DNA of 64,000 nucleotides from Sorex araneus (Eukaryota > Chordata > Mammalia > Eulipotyphla > Soricidae). The first letter of the stretch is position 1; every line of letters starts with the position of its first letter. The position numbers and the translations under genes are program-made. Below are positions 46,291 through 56,014 of the stretch, piece by piece. The stretch covers positions 184,183,470 to 184,247,469 of the forward strand of contig NC_073303.1 in NCBI RefSeq assembly GCF_027595985.1, given 5' to 3'. The notes below the pieces were generated by a model. It made no database searches and had not been told where the DNA came from. It saw only the letters and a list, made by a program, of their open reading frames with translations.

Positions 46291-47984
46291 ATATTAAAAT
46301 ATCATGGAATTACTTATATGGCTGTTAAATTTTTCATAAATGTAAATATTTCCAGAAATGCCCCTATTTTATGCACTACACAAATAGATGTATCAAGCGC
46401 ATATAAACACATTGATTAGAAACAATGAACAGAATCCACTTCCTCAATTGAAAATAATTTTATGATAACTTTGTCTTAAAAACAACAGTTTTCAAATCAA
46501 CTTTGAGGTTAAATAACAATCCAGAGTTTTCCTTTTTTTATACAATTGACTGGCAGGAGAGTTTCAACTTCAGCATATAACTGTCAATAATTCAGTCTCC
46601 TGGGACAAAGCGCACAAAATCTGTACACAAGAATATCTGTGTAGATTATTAGATTAGAAAGTAAAGATATCAGAGTATATTCCTTTGCATTTTTAAAGAA
46701 GAAAATCAGGTACTTCAATGTCTAATCATGAGGAAGAGATATTTCTAGTTTCCATAGCAACCAGATCCTGAGTATTCTTCATTCATTTCTTTTCTACCAG
46801 AATCTGCCCCATTATGGTGAAAAGAAATTCAGTGTCACATCAATGAAAACTCTAATATTTATAGATTCAAATGCATTTTTCTGTCTAGGGTGACTAAGTA
46901 AAGATACTGAAATCCAGCATAAGCTTGAACAAGAAAACTTAATTTAAATGTGAGAACTGAAGTTTCTCTGGAATTTTACTTATGTATGCAGCATCCATTA
47001 TTTGAGCATCCGAGGAAGATGTTTTTTTCATCTACTTTGACAGGCTCAGCTCTTTGGAGAGTTTATTTTATCTTCTCTAGTCAGAAGTTGATTTCAGTGG
47101 CACTTGTGGCACAAACTTAAAAGTCAAAATACAAAAGAACTAGCATATTTATTCTTGTCTGGCAAAGATAAGATTTATTCTGTGTGCTGTAAATATACCT
47201 GACAAACTATCTACTTGATAGTGAACTTTCAAAATACTTCCACTGAATATTTTCTAGTGAGAAAATATGTTAACATAATTGACTATCAGTGTTTTATGTG
47301 ATGAGTTATTAAAAAAATATAAATTTTAGTTAAAGCTATTTTACATAGCTTGACAGCATTGCCTTTCTGGTTGATTAGTTGGTGGATTTCTTAATCACAT
47401 GTTAAAAATAATTTTGTTTTAAAAATATAATTTATACTCTCTAGCTATGCCATGTCCTAACTCATACTTTCAGTTTGTTATTTTGATGTTTTCCTTTTTG
47501 TGTGATGTTTTCCCACTTATGATTATGTCTCATAGTCTGTACTTATTCTACTTCATTGATTTATTTCCATAGAATTTTCTTCATTTTTATGTATAACTAT
47601 CGAAATATTTTTCTCTGAGTTGTACTCACGAGACCCAACATTTCAAGAAGTGAGTGGTAACTCATTTGTAAGCTGTGTCCTGTTAATTAAATAGGATATG
47701 ACACACAGAAGAGCTTAATAAATATCAGATGCAAATAAATAGTGAAATTATGAAATAGTAAAGTTATGCAAATAAATAGTGAAAACTTTATTCATTTTCT
47801 AATATTTGGTTATTTCATAAGCTGGATTCCAATTTCCAATGGTACTATTATTGTTGCATTTATATTCAGAATATGCAAGTCCCTCAGGTTGTGAAAACAG
47901 CATGGAGAAATTGGTATAAATAGATCAAAGAGAACTTCCACTTCCATATTGTCTTACACATACCCTGTTCTACTGATTCACTAC
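46291..47984. other. AT-rich DNA, no feature recognised
   Basis: About 1.7 kb with no supportable gene or repeat. Confidence 0.5.
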
Positions 47985-48460
47985 TAAATTTCCAAGGAAA
48001 TACAGGCCAACCAATCAAAATTTAAGAACACACCACCCACCCAGACTGAGAATTCCTGGGTACCCTCAGTTGGGGGTCGACTGATCACCACCCTGCAGAA
48101 ACGCTGGCAGCTGAACCCACAATCTACGCTGCAGTAATACCAATGGCTCAACACCACCACTTCACTAATACTCTGCAGAGATGCTAAACCGTGAAAATTT
48201 CCAGATACCCCTGGTGCCAGGCTGAGCACTCTGGGGTCTTTTGAACTCATTGCCCCAGACCATAGATTCTAAAGTATTTGGACGTATGTGTCCTGGTATA
48301 CTGAAATTCCAGTAGGAGTACATCAAATTATATGGGAAAGTAACATAAAAGCCAACAAATTAAAACAACAGCATCAAAAACTCAATGAGTGATGAACAGC
48401 TTAGTAAATCCTTAGACAAGGACTTAACGCCAGGATGAGATATTAAAATTTTCACATATT
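47985..48460. other. Unclassified GC-richer block, possibly L1 5' leader
   Basis: Less AT-rich than its surroundings, with CCACCCACCCAGACTGAGAA, GTGCCAGGCTGAGCACTCTG and ATCAAAAACTCAATGAGTGA. Composition resembles an L1 5' leader running toward ORF1, but no coding signature was found. Confidence 0.35.
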
Positions 48461-48544
48461 TTCTTTTACTGAAGTGTTTTTGATAATTCCTTTAGCCATT
48501 TAGTTGCAACACCCAACATAAAATAAATTACTGTGTGTCTTCTA

Positions 48545-48700
48545 AGAGGGGCAAAACAGGTTTCGAGGGGGTTTTGGAAAATGAGGACATGGTAGAGTGC
48601 AGGTCACTTTGGAGGTGAGATTGGTGCTCAAATACTGAGACCCCAAAACATCTGTGTTATAAACAATTTTGTAAACCACGGTGATTAAATAAAGTATCTT
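48545..48700 (+). mobile_element. Old L1-like 3' end
   Basis: TTTGTAAACCACGGTGATTA followed by AATAAAG at the end resembles the terminus CTTTCCACATGGTGATTCAA/TAAAATAAA of other copies. The upstream part is diverged. Confidence 0.55.
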
Positions 48701-48740
48701 ACTTGCCCCAAAAGAAGATGATCTTAAGAAACAGAAAGGT

Positions 48741-48910
48741 GGGGCTGGAGTAATAGCACAGCAGGTAGGGCGTTTGCCTTGCACGTGGCCGACTCAGGTT
48801 CGAATCCCAGCATCCCATATGGTCCCCTGAGCACCACCAGGAGTAATTCTGAGTGTAGAGCCAGGAGTAACCCCTGTGCATCACCAGGTGTGACCCAAAA
48901 AGAAAAAAAA
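48741..48910 (+). mobile_element. A-tailed SINE (short form), intact reference copy
   Basis: GGGGCTGGAGTAATAGCACA head with A box, CTCAGGTTCGAATCCCAGCA B box, CATCCCATATGGTCCCCTGA, GAGCCAGGAGTAACCCCTGT, CATCACCAGGTGTGACCC and a short A-rich tail. A perfect 15-bp TSD, AAGAAACAGAAAGGT, lies at 48726-48740 and 48911-48925. It is inserted beside L1 ORF2-like sequence that resumes on the right. Confidence 0.97.
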
Positions 48911-48925
48911 AAGAAACAGAAAGGT

Positions 48926-49025
48926 GTTCTGTATACATAGATGGGAAGAATTAATATAGCGAAAATGGCCATTCTTCCAAAAGCAAAATGTGATGCCAAA
49001 AAAAATTCCAATGACTTTTAAAAAT
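48926..49025 (+). mobile_element. L1 ORF2 fragment
   Basis: GATGGGAAGAATTAATATAG, GAAAATGGCCATTCTTCCAA and AAAAATTCCAATGACTTTT match, in order, the well-conserved late ORF2 stretch of mammalian L1. The reading frame is decayed. Confidence 0.7.
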
Positions 49026-49600
49026 AGGTAAAAGACACTGTCAATTGTTCTAATGACTTATGAATGTTTTCCGAGATCACCCACTATAGAACATCAACCA
49101 TATCTAAATAAATGAAAGAAAAAGATAACCATATTCCTGGAACTGACATTCTCACAAAAGGAAAAACAAAAATAAGAACCAGCAGTTACAGTGTTAAAAA
49201 GACACAAATATCAGGTAATTTTTTCCCTCTCAGTTTCTGCCATGAAGACTAAATTTTAAGCAGAGCTAATAATAAAATTTGATGTCAACTAATTAAATAA
49301 ATAGGTAATTTAGATATGAGTTAAATGGTATGCGGCAACCTTACTTATTTTAAATTACCAAATCTGTGAGACATTTTTCTGCTAACTCTGTTGGTATCAT
49401 AAACAAATATATTTTGCCATTTTAAGCATTTTATTCTAGTTAAATTTCAAATAATATTTTAATTCTTACAGAATAATGAGACATGTAGAAAATGAATATA
49501 GGATATTCTAAATGTCCTACCTATGTGCACCTCTAATAAAACATAATTTTAACGACTTCTTGAGAAAGTAATTTAATAAACAAATGCCTAAGGTTTCCAG
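49026..49600. other. AT-rich DNA, no feature recognised
   Basis: The first 160 bp may continue the L1 fragment; the rest is unassigned. Confidence 0.45.
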
Positions 49601-49639
49601 AGAGAAAAGAGACATTCAACAAGGTCTTTACACAATAGA

Positions 49640-50370
49640 ATAATAGTTACAGAGCCCAAGAATCTATGAAATTTATATAGGATGGTCAAAGGGGAGAGTA
49701 TTCAGAATAAGATCACAGACTTTCCACAGACTTGGAAATCCAATCATCTAAGATCTTGTAAAGTATGGTTGGAATTTCAGGTTTTATACTGAGAAGTGGA
49801 AGCCATGTATGGGTTTTAAGCAAAGGAGTTATGTGAACTGACTGGCAATTTAATAGACTCTTCCCACTTCCTCCCTAGGCAGTAAGCATTCTGAGGATGC
49901 AGGTGAAAAGATTGTCCAGGAGGTTATTAAAATAATACAACTGGTAGATTATTAAACTAGAGTCAGGGTAGCAGTTGTATAAATGGTAGAAATGAGTTTT
50001 CCTGTGGACATATTTTAAAAATTGCATCAAGAGGATTTTCTTATAGATTTCTTATAAACCACTTGGGGAAGGAAGGAGACAAAAAATAGTCATGATTCTG
50101 GGTCTAGTATATTAAAAGTTGAACTTTTCACTCACTTAAAAGAGAAAAGGAACAAATTTGAGACTAGTGGTATATGTCATAACATTGCTTTATGCTACTA
50201 CTAAGTTTGAGATATTTATTATATATCCAAGTGGAAATGTCAATAAACACTGTTATGTTTTTATCAGACTTTGAAAAGAACAAGGATAGAGAAAGTGTGT
50301 ATCAGAAAATAAATTGGTTTTGATAGTGGAAGCTAGATGTCAGGAAGTTTAAATATACCATCTTTTCTGT
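49640..50370 (+). repeat. Ancient mammalian interspersed repeat, class unresolved
   Basis: AAGATCTTGTAAAGTATGG, GAAGTGGAAGCCATGTATGG, GGTTTTAAGCAAAGGAGTTA, GGAGGTTATTAAAATAATAC and later ATATATCCAAGTGGAAATGT occur in the order of a widespread old eutherian repeat I recognise by sequence. I cannot name it with confidence. Confidence 0.5.
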
Positions 50371-50633
50371 TTTGGACATGTGATATGATGTTTGCTCAAT
50401 GTTGTTGAAGAGAAGCAAAGTCATAGTTCTAAGTGTGAAAGGCAGCTACACCAGTGATACAGTTCTTCAAGAAAATTGAATTGTTGATGAAAAACCAAAC
50501 AATAGAAATGTGTTGCTATGCAGTTTTCAGTAACATGCATACATGGATTTTTACAACCATCATATATTTTTAAGTGGCATTAATTATTCATACATTCAAC
50601 ATGCATTTATATATTATGTATCTGAGAATTTAA

Positions 50634-50716
50634 GTGTATAGATATAAAATTAATAAGACAATGTATGATCACTGTCACTGGTGTATAGATATAAAATTAG
50701 TAAGATAATGTATGAT
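50634..50716. repeat. 36-bp direct repeat flanking an 11-bp SINE-tail motif
   Basis: Copies at 50634-50669 and 50681-50716 differ at two positions. The 11 bp between them, CACTGTCACTG, equals the reversed end of the RTE-type tail. This looks like a TSD around an almost completely truncated insertion. Confidence 0.9.
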
Positions 50717-50735
50717 ACCATAAAATATTTATCAC

Positions 50736-50988
50736 TGTATCACTGTATCACTGTCATCTCGTTGTTTGTCGATTTACTCAAGCAGACACCAGCAACATCT
50801 CTATTACACTCAGCCCTGAGATTTTAGCAGCTCTCCTTACTCGTCTTTCCCAACGATTGGAGGCTCCTACAGGGTCAGGAGAATGAGACCTATTGTTACT
50901 GTTTTGGCATATCGAATATGCCACAGGTAGTTTGCCAGGCTCTGCTGTGTAGGTGGGATACTCTCAGTATCTTGCCAGGCTCTCCGAG
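50736..50988 (-). mobile_element. Hybrid SINE: RTE-type CAGTG tail, GAT-family insert, SINE body
   Basis: Reversed order: TATCACTGTCATCTCGTTG tail, then AGCCCTGAGATTTTAGCAGC and GGCTCCTACAGGGTCAGGAG from the GAT family, then TGTTTTGGCATATCGAATAT and body. It has the insert of one family and the terminal repeat of the other. The head is absent; it runs into the next element. Confidence 0.85.
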
Positions 50989-51024
50989 AAGTACATATAT
51001 ATCTGTTATTATATTTTGGATATG

Positions 51025-51403
51025 AATGCATCACAGGGAGCTTGCTAGGCTCTCACAAGTGGGCAATAGACTCTTGGTAGCTTGTCAGGTTCTCCAAGAG
51101 GGAGAACTAGGCTATTAAGCATCCGGGAGCTTGGTTTTAAAGTCTCTGGATGTTGGCCATTGATGGGATTACATGGCACTGGGAGCAGTCTCTGGGTGAG
51201 ACTGCCTAGCTACTGGGAAATGGGGGATCTGGATGAAAAAGGCCCGATCCTAATCTGAGCAGCCTTGGAGATCTTGGCCCTGGGTCCCAAACACCTGGGT
51301 TCCTCTCCCAGCTCCCCTAGGCGTGAGACTCGTCCGAACCCAGACCTGGGTGAGGACCTTTGGGACCCAGCCACAGCCATGCTCAGGCCACTCTCCACAC
51401 ATA
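51025..51403 (-). mobile_element. (GAT)n-type element, 5' part, minus strand
   Basis: GGGAGCTTGCTAGGCTCTCA, GGGAGCTTGGTTTTAAAGTC, GATGGGATTACATGGCACTG, GGCCCGATCCTAATCTGAGC and CAGCCATGCTCAGGCCACTC are the reverse of the 5' module. The tail side is missing. Confidence 0.83.
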
Positions 51404-51441
51404 ATATTTATAGGACAATAAATTATTTTGAATATTTAATA

Positions 51442-51673
51442 GGACTAGAGTGATAGCACAGCGGGTAGATTGTTTGCCATGCACGTGGCTGACCTGGCTT
51501 CAATTCCTCCACCCCTCTCCCAGAGTTTAGCAAGCTACTGAAACAGTAGAGCCTGGCAAACCACCCGTGGAGCATTCGATATGCCAAAAACAGTAACAAG
51601 TCTCACAATGACGACATTACTTGTGCCCATTTGATCAAATCAATGAACAATGGGATGGCAGTGCTGCAGTGCT
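51442..51673 (+). mobile_element. RTE-tailed SINE
   Basis: GGACTAGAGTGATAGCACAG head, GGCTTCAATTCCTCC B-box region, shortened body and ATTTGATCAAATCAATGAAC to GGGATGGCAGTGCTGCAG tail. A small deletion removes part of the first body motif. Confidence 0.92.
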
Positions 51674-52202
51674 ATTTTCTATTTTGATAGAAAAGTGTGT
51701 TATTAATAGAGTACATATATTGACATTTTTGTATTCTGCTTAGGAAACAAAAATCTCTAAAACTTATAACCTCCAAATTAAAACTCATTCCCTGATGATC
51801 ATAAGAGATTTTTAATATTCTATATTAGTTTTGTATTTTAAATTTCTCAAAAGTTAGCACATGTAACTAAACCTATCAAAATGAATATTTACAAGAAGAT
51901 ACAACTGCATTTGTATTATTACTTTTTACTTTTAAGGAAATTTAAATTATGATACAATCTTCCTCAGCGATCACTCATCTTTAGATGAAACAGTTTAAAA
52001 CAAATCATTTATTTAAACTGTATTTTGAGAAAAAAGTTTCTGAAGTTAAGTCTGGGCTATCTTTTATTTGCATAAAACCAACTTTTATAGATTCATTGAT
52101 TAACACTTACTATATATAATTTAAATAATATTTAATAATTGAAACTCAATTTTTAAAAGTGACCTTATTCTGGGATAAAACAGAATAGAGAAACATATTT
52201 TT
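51674..52202. other. AT-rich DNA, no feature recognised
   Basis: No gene or assignable repeat seen. Confidence 0.5.
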
Positions 52203-52380
52203 CTTTTTTTTGGGGGGGAGTTTGGTTAACATGCAGCGATGCTCAGGGGTTACTCCTGGCTCTACTCTTAGGAGTTACACATTGCGGTTCTTGGGGGACC
52301 ATATGGAATGCCGGGAATTGAACCCAGATTCGCTGCTTGCAAAGAAAATGCCCTACTTGCTGTTCTATTGCTCTGGCCCC
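52203..52380 (-). mobile_element. A-tailed SINE (short form)
   Basis: Poly-T start, GATGCTCAGGGGTTACTCCT, GGGACCATATGGAATGCCGG, GCTTGCAAAGAAAATGCCC and TCTATTGCTCTGGCCCC. Confidence 0.9.
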
Positions 52381-52744
52381 AAAACTTATTTTTCAATAAA
52401 TTAGTACTGAATATTCTTTCCAGTTCTAAGGTTTTATTAATTTTGGACAAATATAGTTTGCAACTACCTTCTCTGAATAAAATGAGTTAAAATGAATAAA
52501 TCATAGTATAAAAATAATAAAAAACTTTTGTTAGTAAATTATTCTAACTTATTATGATAACTTATATAAATATATATAAATATGTACCTGTTTCAAAGAT
52601 GGTAGATATTGTCTTAAGAGCATGATTCAATTGTGTTAAATCCAATGCTATGTACTTTGAAGATTATTTTTACTATTGCAGTAGAGAAGAGACAGATTTT
52701 AGTCAAAGTCTAAAAAGGAGAACAATGTGCATTTAAAAAAGCAC
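52381..52744. other. AT-rich DNA, no feature recognised
   Basis: No gene or assignable repeat seen. Confidence 0.5.
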
Positions 52745-52835
52745 AAGGATGGGAAAATTGCTCATATTTTTGGTGGACATATTTATGTTCCACGTGGTCC
52801 TCCATGTACCATCAGGAGTGATGACATATTAACTA
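52745..52835 (+). mobile_element. Old short-form SINE fragment
   Basis: GATGGGAAAATTGCTCATAT and CACGTGGTCCTCCATGTACC ATCAGGAGTGAT follow the SINE body in diverged form. Confidence 0.55.
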
Positions 52836-53289
52836 CGTTGATCTCAACTAACACAAAATGTGAGATGCTTTGGAAATCCTGGGTTGTGTTAAAGAGAAAG
52901 TACTTTATTATAATGGGTGGGTAATACTGGTGGATAATGGTTATATACAACCATTTGTAGCTAAGAATTGGTATATATTTATCAATTACCAAAGAAAAAG
53001 TAAAGCTCTCATTTTTTAATTAGATCTAGTTTTTCAAGTGGAACCAGTCCCTGACTAAAATTAGCTGTGTATTACTTCCATAGGAACTTGAAGAAAGTGG
53101 AGTCATACTCCTACATATATTTCAAGGAGATGTCTCAAATGTAGTGGAGGTAATATTTGTGGGAGATAATAGATTATATCTCAAAGGATAAAAGCAATGA
53201 AGGATTCTTGGTTCTGTTTTTTAAAATTAGACAACTAAAAAAAGAGGTATATTCAGATTTTTGGATACAGCAGTAGTCCATTTTACTTT
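52836..53289. other. AT-rich DNA, no feature recognised
   Basis: No gene or assignable repeat seen. Confidence 0.5.
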
Positions 53290-53457
53290 TTATTTTTTGG
53301 GTCACACCCAGCGATGCACAGAGGTTGCTCCTGGCTCTGCACTAAGGAATTACTCCTGGCAGTGCTTGGGGGACTATATGGGATGCTGGGAATCAAACCT
53401 GGGTTGGCCACATGCAAGGCAAATGCCCTACCCACTGTGCTATCACTCCAGTTCCTC
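53290..53457 (-). mobile_element. A-tailed SINE (short form)
   Basis: TTTTTTGGGTCACACCCAGC, GGTTGCTCCTGGCTCTGCAC, ATATGGGATGCTGGGAATCA and GTGCTATCACTCCAGTTCC. Flanks CATTTTACTTTT and CATTTTATTTTTTG suggest an imperfect TSD. Confidence 0.92.
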
Positions 53458-53512
53458 ATTTTATTTTTTGACAATTTTCAATTTTTTATGTAGTCATTCT
53501 AGTAGGGGTCAC

Positions 53513-53720
53513 AACTGTATCACTGTATCACTGTCATCACTGTTATCCCATTGTTCATCAATTTGCTTGAGCAAAAGCCAGTAACGTCTTCATTTGTCCC
53601 TGTCACGTGCTGGTGTAGACCAATGTTGTCTGTTCGCTCCAGGAGCATGAATAGCACGTTGTTGTTACTTTTTTGGCATATCAAATTCATCATGGGTAGC
53701 TTGCTAGTCTCTGCCATGCA
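53513..53720 (-). mobile_element. Chimeric SINE with the longest RTE segment
   Basis: Reversed tail CACTGTATCACTGTCATCAC and GTAACGTCTTCATTTGTCCC continues into TGTCACGTGCTGGTGTAGAC and TTCGCTCCAGGAGCATGAAT, matching the RTE pseudogene to about 60228. It then joins SINE body at TTGTTGTTACTTTTTTGGCA. No head. Confidence 0.85.
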
Positions 53721-53802
53721 GCAAATAAATAAATAGATCAAATAAATAAAATTAAAATAAAGCGATCGCTTGGGCATAAACACAGCAGCACGGTCCAGGA
53801 AA

Positions 53803-54205
53803 AATTGCATCGCTCTCTTCCAGGCGCTTTGTTTTATAGTTTCTGGATCTTGGCGTTTGATGAGATTACATGGCTCCAGGGGAAGTTTCTGGTTGTGACT
53901 GCCAAGCTACTAGAAAAGCTGGGGATCTGGGTGGAGGAGTCCCAATCCCCATCTGAGCAGGCTTGGAATTCTCAGCCCTGGGTTCTGCATGCCTGGGTTC
54001 CTCTACCAGTTCCTTCATGGGTGAGGCTCGTTCAAGCACGTGGAGAGGGGCCTTGAGCTTAGCTATGGCTTGGTTCCGGAGGAATTCAGCTGCCAGGGCT
54101 TTGCTCAGGGCCAGAAGGGAAATTTAACCCGCCCCTGCCAAGGGGGCCCTAGTGAACACAGCCTGGCATACGGTGGGGGGAGCAGGAGATTCTGTGTGTG
54201 GGGGG
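53803..54205 (-). mobile_element. (GAT)n-type 5' modules, minus strand
   Basis: Module A (TTTATAGTTTCTGGATCTTG, GATGAGATTACATGGCTCC, GAGGAGTCCCAATCCCCATC) is followed by module B (CAGTTCCTTCATGGGTGAGG, GCACGTGGAGAGGGGCCTTG). The order is A then B on this strand, whereas at 40004-40380 B precedes A. Confidence 0.8.
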
Positions 54206-54558
54206 GAGGGAGTTCACAACATTAGAGATATATTCTTGGACCTACAGATGCAAACCTTAGTATTGCTATATAGCTTTGCATAGAACAGTACACTCACACT
54301 AGCATTAGAGAGAGTTATTGTGTAGCACATTGTACTACATTTAGTAGAGTAAATTTCATTCTGATACTGAGTTTTATAACGCATACACATTCTGTGTAGT
54401 TTGATTTGTATAAGGGTCATTTAAATTTTATTTTACTTTTTAAGCACTAAACGTAAATCATAAACTTGCCACAAAATTTAACTCAATGACATTGTTTTAT
54501 TGATATTTAGTTTTGATTTAAAATTAGTTAGTAACATACTAGAAAAACAAAAATAATT
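54206..54558. other. AT-rich DNA, no feature recognised
   Basis: No gene or assignable repeat seen. Confidence 0.5.
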
Positions 54559-54735
54559 GGGCTGGAAAGATATTACTGCCTTTAATATAGTTACCTTGCA
54601 TGTAGCTGACCCCAGTTCAATATCACGACCCTATATGGTCCCCCAAATGATAGTAGGAATATTTCTTCAGCACAGAGCAAAGGGTAAGTCATGTGAAGAG
54701 CTGGGTGTGTTCAAAAACACAAATAAATGAAAAAA
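54559..54735 (+). mobile_element. Short-form SINE, diverged
   Basis: GGGCTGGAAAGATATTACTG, TTACCTTGCATGTAGCTGAC, CCTATATGGTCCCCCAAATG and an A-rich end AACACAAATAAATGAAAAAA. Confidence 0.8.
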
Positions 54736-55270
54736 ATCTTTTGTGCATTAAGTTGCTATTTATCACCATATATACTTGCTAAACATATTTATTATAAAAT
54801 TATCATTATAAACTTATTTGTTATGCTATGCTTATTCCATTGATCTGGTAGTGTTTTTCTATGTTCACATTATAGTTTTCTATGTATTAAGATAGATAGT
54901 TTTGTTTTTTATTTGGATGTTTTAGTTTTTACTTTACAGTTGTAAAGAAAATCTTCAGTACAATGACAAAAATGATAAAAGCAGATATTCCTAACATGAT
55001 TCCAAAATTAGGGAAAAGAAATTTAGCTTTCAAAAATAAAATCTGATTACACTATAGATTTGTCATTTTAGCTGTTTTCCAGTTGAGGACTATTTTCCAT
55101 TACTACTTTGATAAGACATTTTGTCGTAAATTATCCATTAGAACAACTGCATGACTTTTTATTTTTATCTTTTCTTAGAATTAATGCTATATATAACAGA
55201 TTTTACACTTTAAGAATAAATTTCATCTAAACATGGAGGTTATATTTTAGAATTTATATGTTATACTTGT
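54736..55270. other. AT-rich DNA, no feature recognised
   Basis: No gene or assignable repeat seen. Confidence 0.5.
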
Positions 55271-55520
55271 GGACTGGAGCAATAGCACAGCAGGGAGGAC
55301 ATTTGCCTTGCATGCAGCCAACCCAGGTTCGATTCCTCTATCCCTCTCGAAGAGCCCAGCAAGCTACCAAGAGTATCCCGCTCTTACGGCAGAGTCTGGC
55401 AAGCTACCCGTAATGTATTCAATATGACAAAGACAGTGACAAAAAGTCTCTCAATGGAGTTGTTACTGGTACCTGCTCGAGCAAATTGATGAACACCGAG
55501 ACGACAGTGCTACAGTGCTA
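55271..55520 (+). mobile_element. RTE-tailed SINE, full length
   Basis: GGACTGGAGCAATAGCACAG head, CCAGGTTCGATTCCTCT B box, two AGCTACC body motifs and GTTACTGGTACCTGCTCGAG to CGACAGTGCTACAGTGC tail. Confidence 0.94.
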
Positions 55521-55611
55521 CTATAATATAGACCTGAGTACTTTAGGATCAGATACCAGCAGTCTACTGGACAACAAGTAACTTGTTATCTGAGCCAAGT
55601 GTGACTCATGC

Positions 55612-55692
55612 ATATATATATAAATACATATGTATGTATGTGCATATATATGTATATATATAGGCTCCCATATATACGTGGGAGTATATATA

Positions 55693-55727
<35 letters not shown>
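55612..55727. repeat. Compound (TA)n/(TG)n/(CATA)n microsatellite
   Basis: Alternating TATATA, TGTATG and GTGTGTG runs. Tyrosine/isoleucine-rich open frames on both strands are repeat artefacts. Confidence 0.95.
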
Positions 55728-55940
55728 GGGAGAGTCCAGCAAGCTCCCCATGTCGTATTCATATGCCAAAACCAGTAACAATGATGGGTCTCATTCCCCT
55801 GACCCTGAAAGAGCCACCAAGGCGGCACGGTTGGGAAGGACGAGTAACGAGAGGCTTCTAAAAACTCAGACCTAGAATGAATGGAGACGTTACTGAGACC
55901 ACTCAAGGAAATTGACAATCAGCAGTATGATGATGATGAT
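55728..55940 (+). mobile_element. (GAT)n-tailed element, 5'-truncated
   Basis: Starts at GGAGAGTCCAGCAAGCTCCC, then CATATGCCAAAACCAGTAAC, CCCTGACCCTGAAAGAGCCA, GAATGGAGACGTTACTGAGA and a GATGATGATGAT end. It lies between two microsatellites. Confidence 0.88.
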
Positions 55941-55944
55941 ATGT

Positions 55945-56014
55945 ATATAGATACACATATGTATGTATGTATGTATGTATGTATATATGTATGTATGTAT
56001 CTATCTATCTATCT
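55945..56014. repeat. (GTAT)n/(CTAT)n microsatellite
   Basis: TATGTATGTATG units pass into CTATCTATCTAT. It directly follows the GAT tail and may have grown from it. Confidence 0.95.

Noticed and set aside
48741-48800. Functional tRNA gene
   Set aside because: A and B boxes are present, but there is no complete cloverleaf with an acceptor stem; this is a SINE head.
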